A stretch of 64,000 bases of DNA from Pseudolysinimonas sp051954455 (lineage in GTDB: Bacteria > Actinomycetota > Actinomycetes > Actinomycetales > Microbacteriaceae), in the NCBI RefSeq assembly GCF_051954455.1, contig NZ_JBQCHS010000001.1:50692-114691 (forward strand), read 5' to 3'. Position numbers and translations under genes: made by a program. Below are positions 33,137 through 41,424 of this stretch, in pieces (within the stretch, counting starts at the first letter, position 1; each line of letters opens with the position of its first letter). Under the pieces are notes generated by a model, which saw nothing but the letters and a program-made list of their open reading frames with translations, had not been told where the DNA came from and ran no database searches.

Positions 33137-34943
33137 CGTCGTCCCCCGCTCCGAGTACCCGCGCCCGCAGTTGCGACGCGATCGCTGGCTGTGCCTCAAC
33201 GGCGAGTGGGACTTCGCCGTCGACCGCGCTGACACGGGTCTCGAGCGCGGCCTGCTCGCCACCCCGTTCGACCGACGGATCACCGTGCCGTTCGCGCCGG
33301 AGTCGATCGCGAGCGGGATCGGTGACGTCGACTTCATGGCGGCCGTCTGGTACCGGCGCATGGTCCGCATCCCCGACGACTGGGCCGGCGACGACGTGCT
33401 GTTGCACTTCGGCGCGGTCGACCACGACGCAACGGTGTGGGTCGACGGAGTCGAGGTCGCCCGGCACCGCGGCGGCTTCACCGGCTTCACCGCCGAGCTC
33501 GGCGGCCTCACCGCGGGTGCGGAGCACGAGATCGTCGTCCGTGCCCGCGACACCCGCGACGAGCCGCAGGCCCGCGGCAAGCAGGCCACCTGGTACGAGA
33601 ACACGGCGTGCTTCTACACGCGCACCACCGGCATCTGGCAGACCGTCTGGATGGAGCCCGTGCCGCGGACCCGGATCCGCCGCATCCGCACGACGCCGCA
33701 GCTCGCCACCCGATCGTTCGCGGTCGGCACGACGATCGATCACCCCGTGCGCGGGCTCCGGATCCGGGCGGAGCTGCGCGATGCGGGCGGCGTGGTGACC
33801 ACCGCGGAGTGCGATGCCGGTCTCGACCTCGCCCCGACCCTCACCCTGGTGGTGCCCGACGCCCGGGTCCGCCCCTGGTCGCCCCAGGATCCCCATCTCT
33901 ACGACCTCCAGGTCGACCTGCTGCGCGACGGGGACCTCGTCGATCGCGTCGTGTCGTACGCCGGGCTCCGTTCGATCGCCATCGACGGCGAGCGGATCCT
34001 GCTGAACGGCCGCCCCGTCTTCCAGCGCCTCGTGCTCGACCAGGGGCTCTGGCCCGACACGCTCATGACCGCTCCGAGCGACGAGGCCCTCGCGCGCGAC
34101 ATCGAGCTCGGGATCGCGGCCGGCTTCAACGGCGCCCGCCTGCATCAGAAGGTGTTCGAGGAGCGCTACCTGTACCACGCCGACCGGCTCGGCTACCTGG
34201 TCTGGGGCGAGTTCGGCGACTGGGGTGCGACCCGTCCGGGCGCGGCGCCGGAGGACCGGCAGTTCCCGACCGCGAGCTTCGTGACCGAGTGGCTCGAGGC
34301 GCTCGAACGCGACCACTCGCATCCGTCGATCGTCGGCTGGTGCCCCCTCAACGAGACCTACCAGGCGCTCGGCGACCGCATCACCCAGCTCGACGACGTG
34401 ACGCACGCGATGTACCTGGCGACGAAGCTCGCCGATCCGTCGAGGCCGGTGCTCGACGCCTCCGGCTACGCGCACCGGGTCCGGGGAGCGGACGTGTACG
34501 ACGCGCACGACTACGAGCAGGACCCGACCGCGTTCGCGCGGACGCACGGGGTCGGCTCCGCACCGTACGTCAACCGGCTCGGCGACCGCGACATGTCGAT
34601 CCCGTACGCCGGCCAGCCCTACTTCGTCTCGGAGTACGGGGGCATCTGGTGGAACCCCGCCATCGCGGGCGCGGACCCCGCCGGCTCCGACGACGAGCGC
34701 GGGGAGTCGTGGGGCTACGGGCAGCGCGTGACCGACGTCGAGAGCTGGCATCGCCGCTTCGACGGGCTGACGGAGGTCCTGCTCGGCAACCCCGCCATGT
34801 TCGGCTACTGCTACACCCAGCTGACCGACACGTTCCAGGAGCAGAACGGCCTCTACACCGACGCCCGCGAGCCCAAGTTCGACATCGCGCGGATCGCCGC
34901 GACCCAGCGGCGCGTCGCCGCGTTCGAGGAGGAGCTCCGCTAG
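33126..34943 (+). CDS. Glycoside hydrolase family 2 protein
   Basis: A 605-residue cytoplasmic GH2 enzyme. The sugar-binding jelly roll starts RWLCLNGEWDFAVD and is followed by an Ig-like domain and the TIM barrel. The acid/base is Glu410 in WCPLNETYQ and the nucleophile Glu503 in FVSEYGGIWW. Sequence features fit the beta-galactosidase/beta-glucuronidase-like group but the exact sugar cannot be named. It follows a sulfatase with an 11-base overlap, so the pair probably desulfates and then cleaves one imported glycoside. Confidence 0.88.
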   Translation: MTDDVVPRSEYPRPQLRRDRWLCLNGEWDFAVDRADTGLERGLLATPFDRRITVPFAPESIASGIGDVDFMAAVWYRRMVRIPDDWAGDDVLLHFGAVDHDATVWVDGVEVARHRGGFTGFTAELGGLTAGAEHEIVVRARDTRDEPQARGKQATWYENTACFYTRTTGIWQTVWMEPVPRTRIRRIRTTPQLATRSFAVGTTIDHPVRGLRIRAELRDAGGVVTTAECDAGLDLAPTLTLVVPDARVRPWSPQDPHLYDLQVDLLRDGDLVDRVVSYAGLRSIAIDGERILLNGRPVFQRLVLDQGLWPDTLMTAPSDEALARDIELGIAAGFNGARLHQKVFEERYLYHADRLGYLVWGEFGDWGATRPGAAPEDRQFPTASFVTEWLEALERDHSHPSIVGWCPLNETYQALGDRITQLDDVTHAMYLATKLADPSRPVLDASGYAHRVRGADVYDAHDYEQDPTAFARTHGVGSAPYVNRLGDRDMSIPYAGQPYFVSEYGGIWWNPAIAGADPAGSDDERGESWGYGQRVTDVESWHRRFDGLTEVLLGNPAMFGYCYTQLTDTFQEQNGLYTDAREPKFDIARIAATQRRVAAFEEELR

Positions 34944-35767
34944 TTCCGGGGCATGAAGTACGAGAGCAGACGCAGGATCTCGAGGTAGAGCCACACGACC
35001 GTGACCATGATCCCGAATGCGGCCGTCCAGCCGTAGATGCGGGGCTGGCCGGTCTCGACGCCGCGCTTCACCTGGTCGAAGTCGATGACGAGCGAGTAGG
35101 CCGCCATCAGCACGACGAGGATCCCGAGCGGGATGCCGAGCGGGATCCCGAAGATCTCGACGCCGCGGAGCCCGCCGTAGTTGTCGACGACGCCCGTGAG
35201 CATGAGGACCACGTTGACGAGCGAGAAGACGAGGTATCCGACCATGAGGACGAGGAACACCTTGGTCGCCCGGCTCGAGGCGCGCACCTTGCCGCTCGCG
35301 AACAGGGCGAGCGTGACCCCGACCACGCCGAGCGTGCCGAGGACGGCGATCGGGATGATGCCCTGCCACATCTGGGAGAACCACGACGAGATGCCGCCGA
35401 CGAACACGCCCTCGACGCCCGCGTAGAGCAGGACGAGCGCCGGCGACGGCTTGCGCTTGAACGTGTTGACGAGCGCGAGCACGAAGCCGATGAGCGCGGC
35501 GGGGATCGCGAGGATCGGCACGAACCAGCCGATGGCGGCGCCCGCGAGGAGGATGCCGAACGACACGAGCGTCTTGACAATCGTGTCCTCGTAGGTCATC
35601 CGACCGGCCTGGTCGGCGGTGACCGTGGGAAGGTCGTACTGGGCCTGGAGCTGCTCCGCGGTCGGGACGGGGACCGGCGGGACGCCGGCGGCCGCGTCCT
35701 TCGCGGCGGCGCGCTTCGCGGCGCGCTCGTCGAAGGCGGGGGAGTTCGAGAAGGCGAAGTTGGCCAT
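34940..35767 (-). CDS. Bax inhibitor-1/YccA-family membrane protein
   Basis: A 275-residue protein. The cytoplasmic N-terminus (~60 residues) ends in RMTYEDTIVKTL, then seven membrane segments follow. The last part reads FDQVKRGVETGQPRIYGWTAAFGIMVTVVWLYLEILRLL, the family signature with acidic residues in the membrane. Relatives are proposed Ca2+/H+ leak channels. A TAGAAT box lies 5 bases before the ATG. Its stop overlaps the stop of the convergent GH2 gene. Confidence 0.9.
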   Translation of the reverse strand: MANFAFSNSPAFDERAAKRAAAKDAAAGVPPVPVPTAEQLQAQYDLPTVTADQAGRMTYEDTIVKTLVSFGILLAGAAIGWFVPILAIPAALIGFVLALVNTFKRKPSPALVLLYAGVEGVFVGGISSWFSQMWQGIIPIAVLGTLGVVGVTLALFASGKVRASSRATKVFLVLMVGYLVFSLVNVVLMLTGVVDNYGGLRGVEIFGIPLGIPLGILVVLMAAYSLVIDFDQVKRGVETGQPRIYGWTAAFGIMVTVVWLYLEILRLLSYFMPRN

Positions 35768-35775
35768 GCTCGATT

Positions 35776-36306
35776 CTAAGAATTTCCCGAGGTCCCTCGC
35801 CTGCGGATCCGCCCTGAGGGTGCCCCGAAACGGCCCGACGAAACCGCTGCGGCGATCCAGGCCGCGGCGACGAGCGCGGCGAGCATGATGCCGAGCGCCG
35901 GCAGCAGCCCGCCGCTCGCGGGCGCGGTCGCACCGATGGCCACGGCGGCGGCGGCCGGGAGCAGGGCGGTGACCCAGGCCACGGCGGGGCGGTGACGCGC
36001 GAGCAGCCACGCGAGGCAGCCGACCACGAGCCCCCCGATCCAGTGCGGTCCGGCGAGCAGCAGCAGAGTCGCCGGGGTCGCGACGGCGGCGGCCGTCACG
36101 CGACGCCAGCCGGCCGCCGGCAGGATCGCCCAGCCGGCGACGTGGGCGACGACCCCGAGCACGGGCAGCCAGGGCCAGAGCGCGCTCGAGCCGGCGACCG
36201 CGACGCCGCCCGCCACGATCAGCGCCACGCCGCAGGCGACCCGGTCGCCGTGCCGACCCCAGCGCAGCGGCAGTGCTGCGGCCGGGGTGCGGACGGGATC
36301 AGGCAT
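35776..36306 (-). CDS. Hypothetical membrane protein
   Basis: A 176-residue protein with about five hydrophobic segments rich in Ala, Val, Leu and Trp (VACGVALIVAGGVAVAGSSAL, WLPVLGVVAHVAGWAILPAAG and others). A basic tail RRRGTSGNS ends it. ATG 36306 overlaps the stop of the upstream minus-strand gene by eight bases, indicating an operon. No family recognised. Confidence 0.65.
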   Translation of the reverse strand: MPDPVRTPAAALPLRWGRHGDRVACGVALIVAGGVAVAGSSALWPWLPVLGVVAHVAGWAILPAAGWRRVTAAAVATPATLLLLAGPHWIGGLVVGCLAWLLARHRPAVAWVTALLPAAAAVAIGATAPASGGLLPALGIMLAALVAAAWIAAAVSSGRFGAPSGRIRRRGTSGNS

Positions 36307-36793
36307 GGCCGGCCAGGTAGATGATGCCGAGCCCGACGATGAAGGCGAGCGAGCCGTATCCGAGCACGATCGCGATGATCGCCGGGATGCGGCCGCGCTC
36401 GCCCGCGGCGGTGAGCTGGCTGAGCGCGAGGTGGCCGAACAGCGCCGCGAGCGGGCTCGCGAAGCAGCCGAGCACGAGGGCGACGATCGCGAGCGCGTTG
36501 ACGCGGCGTCGCCCGGCGGCACGGGAGCGGCTCTCGGTCCGGGTGCGGATCGAGACGGGGGCGGGGGCCGGGGGCTCCTCCGGCGGGGCGAGCACGAGGG
36601 TCGGCACGGCGGCGGGCGCGGCGTCGGCGACGAGCGCGGCGACCGGCTCGGGGATCGGCTCCGGTGCCGACACGACGACCGGGATCGCCTTCGTCTCGGG
36701 GCGCGCGGCCGTCACGCCGGTGGGCATTCCGCAGCTCACGCAGAACTTCCATTCCGGGCGCAACTCGCGGGCACAGTTGGCGCAGACGGGCAT
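36299..36793 (-). CDS. Zinc-ribbon DUF4190-like membrane protein
   Basis: A 164-residue protein. An N-terminal zinc ribbon MPVCANCARELRPEWKFCVSCG (two CxxC pairs) is followed by a Pro/Ala/Val-rich linker (~30-90) and a C-terminal two-helix DUF4190-type domain with FGHLALSQLTAAGERGRIPA. A fourth member of the DUF4190-type set in this window. Diverges from the GDPD gene across 25 bases. Function unknown. Confidence 0.75.
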   Translation of the reverse strand: MPVCANCARELRPEWKFCVSCGMPTGVTAARPETKAIPVVVSAPEPIPEPVAALVADAAPAAVPTLVLAPPEEPPAPAPVSIRTRTESRSRAAGRRRVNALAIVALVLGCFASPLAALFGHLALSQLTAAGERGRIPAIIAIVLGYGSLAFIVGLGIIYLAGHA

Positions 36794-36818
36794 GACCTCG
36801 CCACGTTACCCTGGCGCC

Positions 36819-37787
36819 ATGGCGGCCTCGACCTCCCTCGCGACCCCCGTTCTGGTGATCGGTCACCGGGGGGCGAGCGGCTACCGCCCGGAGCACACGC
36901 GCGCCGCCTACGAGCTCGCGATCGCCCTCGGCGCCGACGCGATCGAGCCCGACATCGTCGCCACGAAGGACGGCGAGCTGGTCCTCCGGCACGAGAACGA
37001 GATCTCCGGCACGACCGACGTCGCCGCGCATCCCGAGTTCGCCCACCTCCGCACCACCAAGACCATCGACGGCGAGCGCCTGACCGGGTGGTTCACCGAG
37101 GACTTCGCCTGGGCCGAGCTGGCGACGCTGCGGGCGCGGGAGCGGATCCCGGAGCTCCGTCAGCACTCGGCGACCTTCGACGGTGTCGAGCCGATGCTGC
37201 GCCTGCGCGACCTGATCGACATCCTCGAGGCGGCGGGGCGGCCGATGACCCTCGTCGCCGAGGTGAAGCACGCGACCCATTTCGCCTCGGTCGGGCTCCC
37301 GCTCGACGAGCTCGTGGCGGCGGAGCTCGCGCGCTGGAGGGACCCGGCCCGGCTGGTCGTCGAGTCGTTCGAGCGCGGCGTGCTGCATCGGCTCCGGGAT
37401 CGCGGGCTCGACGCGCGGTACGTCTATCTGATCGAGGGCCGGGGCCGCGCGGCCGACGGCGCGGTGCCGTACGACGAGGAGGTCGCGGGCGACCTGCGCA
37501 CCCTCGACGTCGACGGGATCAGCGTCGACGGCCGTCGTCTCCTCCGCTTCCCGGATCTGCCGCGCCGGGCCCACGACGCCGGGATGCTCGCCTACGTCTG
37601 GACCCTCCGCCCCGAGAACCGCTTCCTCCCGAAGCGATTCCGCGGCCCGGGCTCGCCCGCCGACTGGGGCGGCTGGCGCGCGGCCTTCGGCGCCGCAGTC
37701 GCCACCGGCGTCGACGGCGTCTTCGTCGACCACCCGGACCTCGGCCGCGCGGTGGTCGACGACCCGGCGGCCGCACGCACCCTGTGA
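36819..37787 (+). CDS. Glycerophosphodiester phosphodiesterase
   Basis: A 322-residue TIM-barrel GDPD releasing sn-glycerol-3-phosphate from deacylated phospholipids. Visible: the catalytic HRGASGYRPEHT loop (His16), the metal pair in AIEPDIV and LRHENEI, and LVAEVK. No signal peptide, so cytoplasmic. ATG 36819 has TACCCT 6 bases upstream (leaderless). Palindrome copy 1 begins at its stop codon. Confidence 0.9.
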   Translation: MAASTSLATPVLVIGHRGASGYRPEHTRAAYELAIALGADAIEPDIVATKDGELVLRHENEISGTTDVAAHPEFAHLRTTKTIDGERLTGWFTEDFAWAELATLRARERIPELRQHSATFDGVEPMLRLRDLIDILEAAGRPMTLVAEVKHATHFASVGLPLDELVAAELARWRDPARLVVESFERGVLHRLRDRGLDARYVYLIEGRGRAADGAVPYDEEVAGDLRTLDVDGISVDGRRLLRFPDLPRRAHDAGMLAYVWTLRPENRFLPKRFRGPGSPADWGGWRAAFGAAVATGVDGVFVDHPDLGRAVVDDPAAARTL

Positions 37788-37877
37788 CGAATGACGGAGA
37801 TCCGGGGCCCGCGGCGACACCGTGACCGTGAATCCGGTCGCGCGCGTGCCGAAGGAGCCGTGGGTTCCGTCATTCGT
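37787..37877. repeat. Palindromic element, copy 1 (91 bp)
   Basis: ACGAATGACGGA (37787-37798) and its exact reverse complement TCCGTCATTCGT (37866-37877) separated by 67 bases of unrelated sequence. It sits between the GDPD stop and the end of the convergent AbiEi/DUF559 gene, 22 bases from the latter's stop. Same family as 38854-38951, 50559-50657 and 61067-61158. Confidence 0.85.
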
Positions 37878-37899
37878 TCCACCGGACCGGATGCGGGGT

Positions 37900-38769
37900 T
37901 CACTCGTCGGCGTCGCCGCGTGCCACCGCAGCGAGGATCGCACCGATCACCTCCGGCATCCGCTCGACGACCTGCCGGTAGCTGAAGCGCAGGACGCGGA
38001 AGCCCCGCCGGCTCAGCTCGGCGTCCCTTCGACGATCGGCCTCGAACGCGATGGGATCGACGTGGTACTCCTGCCCGTCCACCTCGACGACCAGGTGGCG
38101 GCCCAGCACGAAGTCGACCCGGCCGACGCCGGCGATCCGGACCTGGCGCCGTGTGGAGATCCGTGCGGCCCGCAGCCGGCGCCACACAAGCGTCTCGATC
38201 CCCGACTCGCAGACCCCGTCGGCATCGACGAGCGCCTCGCGGAACGACCGCGGCACCGATGCGGCGAGCTCCCGCACCAGCGGCCTGCTCGCCGGATGCA
38301 GCCGGGTCAGGGAGTCGGCGGACGCGGCGACCTCCTCCGCGTGTCCGCACGTGATCAGGTGCCGCAGCGCGGTCACGGGGTCGACGATCAGACGGCTGAG
38401 GGCCTCGACGTCCTGCCAGTGGACGACGGTCGACGGGTCCTTCCGGTCCCGACGCCGATGCAGCGGGCTCGCCGCGGTCCGCAACCGCACGGCGTGAGCC
38501 GGAACCGCGACGTGCAGCCGCGGATCGGGACCGGTCCAGATGCCGGCGAGGCGGAGCGCCGTCCGGCAGGTGGCTCGGCCGCCGACCCGGGCGGACCGCT
38601 GGAGCGCCCGGTCCGTACCCGGCTGGCAGAACCACCCCTGACGTACCCGGACCAGCTCGCGGCGGCGGACTCCCGCCGCGAGCGAGCGCCGATCCCAGCC
38701 GGCCGCGTAGAGCTCGTGCGTCGCCGCGAGTCCGCCCAGCTCCCGGATGACCTCGATCGCATCCTGCAT
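37900..38769 (-). CDS. AbiEi-type winged-helix plus DUF559 endonuclease-like protein
   Basis: A 289-residue protein. Residues ~5-50 (IRELGGLAATHELYAAGWDRR ... RVRQGWF) form an AbiEi-antitoxin-like winged helix; the middle resembles the AbiEi body. Residues ~185-285 are a Vsr-like DUF559 domain with VDFVLGRHLVVEVDGQEYH, carrying the D...ExD pattern of PD-(D/E)xK nucleases, then DAELSRRGFRVLRFSYRQV. No toxin gene is adjacent. ATG 38769 is preceded by CCTCCG on the plus strand, that is, a CGGAGG ribosome site. The gene is bracketed by two members of the palindrome family. Nuclease activity is inferred, not shown. Confidence 0.8.
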   Translation of the reverse strand: MQDAIEVIRELGGLAATHELYAAGWDRRSLAAGVRRRELVRVRQGWFCQPGTDRALQRSARVGGRATCRTALRLAGIWTGPDPRLHVAVPAHAVRLRTAASPLHRRRDRKDPSTVVHWQDVEALSRLIVDPVTALRHLITCGHAEEVAASADSLTRLHPASRPLVRELAASVPRSFREALVDADGVCESGIETLVWRRLRAARISTRRQVRIAGVGRVDFVLGRHLVVEVDGQEYHVDPIAFEADRRRDAELSRRGFRVLRFSYRQVVERMPEVIGAILAAVARGDADE

Positions 38770-38853
38770 CGGAGGATCGTGCCGAGCTCGAGCGGGCCCC
38801 GCGGCGCTTCCGGGCGTTCCCGTGGACTCCTCCCGCTTCCCGCGGTCGGGGGA

Positions 38854-38951
38854 GGGACGAATGACGGAGATCGTCCGCTCGTCGGTCGACGATCTCCCGG
38901 GGATGCGGCGGACGTGCACGCGACGGCGCCACGATCTCCGTCATTCGTCCC
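38854..38951. repeat. Palindromic element, copy 2 (perfect 21-bp arms)
   Basis: The left arm 38854-38874 and right arm 38931-38951 are exact reverse complements over 21 bases, containing the core ACGAATGACGGAGATC. The cores are separated by 68 bases. It lies between the divergent AbiEi/DUF559 and uvrD genes, so it cannot be a terminator for either. Confidence 0.9.
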
Positions 38952-39016
38952 ACGAGGGGCAGCGGAGGGGACCCGGACCCGGCCCGTGTCGGCCCGCGCT
39001 CGTAGAATCGGGGATC

Positions 39017-41395
39017 ATGACCTGGCTCCTCGACGACCTCGGCGGAGACCAGGCGCAACCCGACGCGGTCGCCCTCGACGAGGAGCTGCTGGCCGGCCTC
39101 AATCCGCAGCAGCGGGAGGCGGTGCTCTACCGCGGGCCCGCGCTCCTCATCGTCGCGGGGGCGGGATCCGGGAAGACGAGCGTCCTCACCCGCCGCATCG
39201 CCGGCCTCATCGCGAGCCGCGAGGCGTGGCCGAGCCAGATCCTCGCGATCACGTTCACCAACAAGGCCGCCGCCGAGATGCGGGAGCGGATCCGCGGGCT
39301 GGTCGGCGACGACGCGAACGGCATGTGGATCTCGACCTTCCACTCGGCCTGCGTGCGCATCCTGCGCCGGCAGGCCGAGGTGATGGGGCTCAAGCAGGGC
39401 TTCACGATCTACGACACCGCCGACTCCCGCGCGCTGCTGAAGCGCATCCTCAAGGAGCTGGATGCCGACACCCTCGGGTTCAGCGTCGCGGGCGTCGCGA
39501 ACCGCATCTCGAAGCTCAAGAACGAACTGACCGACATCGACCAGTTCGCGCGCCAGGTCAACACCGAGGACCCGAAGGAGTCGGCGTTCCTCGAGCTGTT
39601 CCGGCGCTACACGCAGGGCCTCCGTCGCGCCAACGCGCTCGACTTCGACGACCTCATCGCCGAGACGGTGTATCTGTTCCGGGCGTTCCCCGACGTGGCG
39701 GCCCTCTATCAGCGCCGGTTCCGGCACGTGCTGGTCGACGAGTACCAGGACACGAACGCCGCCCAGTACGCGCTCATCCGCGAGCTGGTGCGCCCCGTCG
39801 CGCCCGAGCACGTGCCGCTGGACACCCGCCTCCGCGTCGGAGCCGACGGCGGGATCCCGGCCGCGACGCTCACGGTCGTCGGCGACTCCGATCAGTCGAT
39901 CTACGCGTTCCGCGGCGCCGACATGCGCAACATCGTCGACTTCGAGGACGACTTCCCGAACGCGAAGACGGTCCTCCTCGAGCAGAACTACCGCTCCACG
40001 CAGAACATCCTCGACGCGGCGAACGCGGTCATCGGCAACAACTTCGACCGGGTCGCCAAGAACCTCTTCACGACGGGCGGCGCGGGCGAGAGGATCGTCG
40101 GTTACACCGGCTACTCGGCGCACGACGAGGCGCAGTTCGTCGCCGACGAGATCGAGGCGCTGAAGCGCGCGGGGGAGACCTACGACGACGTCGCCGTGTT
40201 CGTGCGCACCAACGCGCAGACCAGGCCGCTCGAGGAGATCTTCATCCGCTCGGCGATCCCGTACCAGATCCCGGGCGGCACCAAGTTCTACGAGCGCGCC
40301 GAGATCAAGGACGCGATGGCGTACCTGATCCAGATCGCCAATCCCGACGACGACCTCGCCCTCCGTCGGGTCATGAACGTGCCGCGACGCGGCATCGGCC
40401 CCGCGACGGAGGCGGCGCTCCAGGCGCATGCCGAGCGCACCGGGCAGACGCTCCGCGACGCGATGCGGGATGCCGCGTCGCTCGGCCTCGGCGCCAAGGT
40501 GACGGGGGCGATCCTCGACCTGGCGAAGCTGCTGGACGACGTGGGCGCAACGGCGGCGACGGCCGCGCCCGCCGACATCCTCACCACCCTCATGGACAGG
40601 ACCGGGCTCCTGACCGGGCTGCGCACCTCGCCCGACGCGCAGGACAACGCGCGCGCCGAGAACATCGACGAGCTCATCCTGCAGACCCGCGAGTTCCGCC
40701 GGCAGACCCCGGAGGGCAACCTCGTCGACTTCCTCACCGGCGTCGCGCTCTTCGCGGCCGCGGACGAGATCGAGGACGAGGACGGTTCCGTGTCGATCAT
40801 GACGCTGCACACGGCGAAGGGGCTCGAGTACGACGCGGTCTTCCTCACCGGCATCGAGGAGGACCTCCTCCCGCACCGCATCTCGTCGAACGAGCCCGGC
40901 GGCATCGCCGAGGAGCGACGCCTCTTCTATGTCGGCATCACGCGCGCCCGCAAGCGCCTGTACGTCTCCCTCTCGATGACGCGGTCGCTGTTCGGGGAGC
41001 CGAGCGTCGCGATGCCGTCGCGGTTCCTGCAGGAGATCCCGTCGGATCTCATCGACTGGCGGCAGTCGCCCGGTGACGCGACCTCGCGCGGGCAGATGCG
41101 CCCCCGGGCCGTGACCTCCCGGGAGGGATCGCGCCCGAGGTTCTCGTACTCCACCTCGCTGCCCGCCGGTCCGGAGCGCAAGAAGACGGAGTGGACCTCG
41201 GCCGTCACCGCGACCGTGCGCGACAACGGCGACCTGACCCTCGCCCCGGGCGACCGGATCCGGCACACCGACTTCGGCGAGGGGCGCGTCACCGATGTCA
41301 CCGGCGCCGGGCCGAAGTCGATCGCCGAGGTGCAGTTCGACACCGCGGGGCGCAAGCGGCTGCTCATCAAGATCGCGCCGATCGAGAAGCTCTAG
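39017..41395 (+). CDS. pcrA: ATP-dependent DNA helicase PcrA/UvrD
   Basis: A 792-residue superfamily 1A helicase. Motif I AGAGSGKTS, motif Ia ITFTNKAAAEMRERI, motif II VDEYQDTN, motif III VVGDSDQSIYAFRGAD, motif IV LEQNYRST, motif V VSIMTLHTAKGLEYDAVF and motif VI YVGITRARKRLYV are all intact. The C-terminal Tudor-like domain (GDRIRHTDFGEGRV), which contacts RNA polymerase, is present. ATG 39017 has TAGAAT 8 bases upstream. Removes replication-transcription conflicts and acts in nucleotide excision repair. Confidence 0.95.
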   Translation: MTWLLDDLGGDQAQPDAVALDEELLAGLNPQQREAVLYRGPALLIVAGAGSGKTSVLTRRIAGLIASREAWPSQILAITFTNKAAAEMRERIRGLVGDDANGMWISTFHSACVRILRRQAEVMGLKQGFTIYDTADSRALLKRILKELDADTLGFSVAGVANRISKLKNELTDIDQFARQVNTEDPKESAFLELFRRYTQGLRRANALDFDDLIAETVYLFRAFPDVAALYQRRFRHVLVDEYQDTNAAQYALIRELVRPVAPEHVPLDTRLRVGADGGIPAATLTVVGDSDQSIYAFRGADMRNIVDFEDDFPNAKTVLLEQNYRSTQNILDAANAVIGNNFDRVAKNLFTTGGAGERIVGYTGYSAHDEAQFVADEIEALKRAGETYDDVAVFVRTNAQTRPLEEIFIRSAIPYQIPGGTKFYERAEIKDAMAYLIQIANPDDDLALRRVMNVPRRGIGPATEAALQAHAERTGQTLRDAMRDAASLGLGAKVTGAILDLAKLLDDVGATAATAAPADILTTLMDRTGLLTGLRTSPDAQDNARAENIDELILQTREFRRQTPEGNLVDFLTGVALFAAADEIEDEDGSVSIMTLHTAKGLEYDAVFLTGIEEDLLPHRISSNEPGGIAEERRLFYVGITRARKRLYVSLSMTRSLFGEPSVAMPSRFLQEIPSDLIDWRQSPGDATSRGQMRPRAVTSREGSRPRFSYSTSLPAGPERKKTEWTSAVTATVRDNGDLTLAPGDRIRHTDFGEGRVTDVTGAGPKSIAEVQFDTAGRKRLLIKIAPIEKL

Positions 41396-41424
41396 CCGCG
41401 ACGTCCCGGCACGCGCCGTCGGCG

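Noticed and set aside
37786..38951. Composite transposon formed by palindromes around the AbiEi/DUF559 gene
   Set aside because: No transposase and no target-site duplication could be seen, and the palindromes also occur alone. Kept as a hypothesis about processing, not called a transposon.
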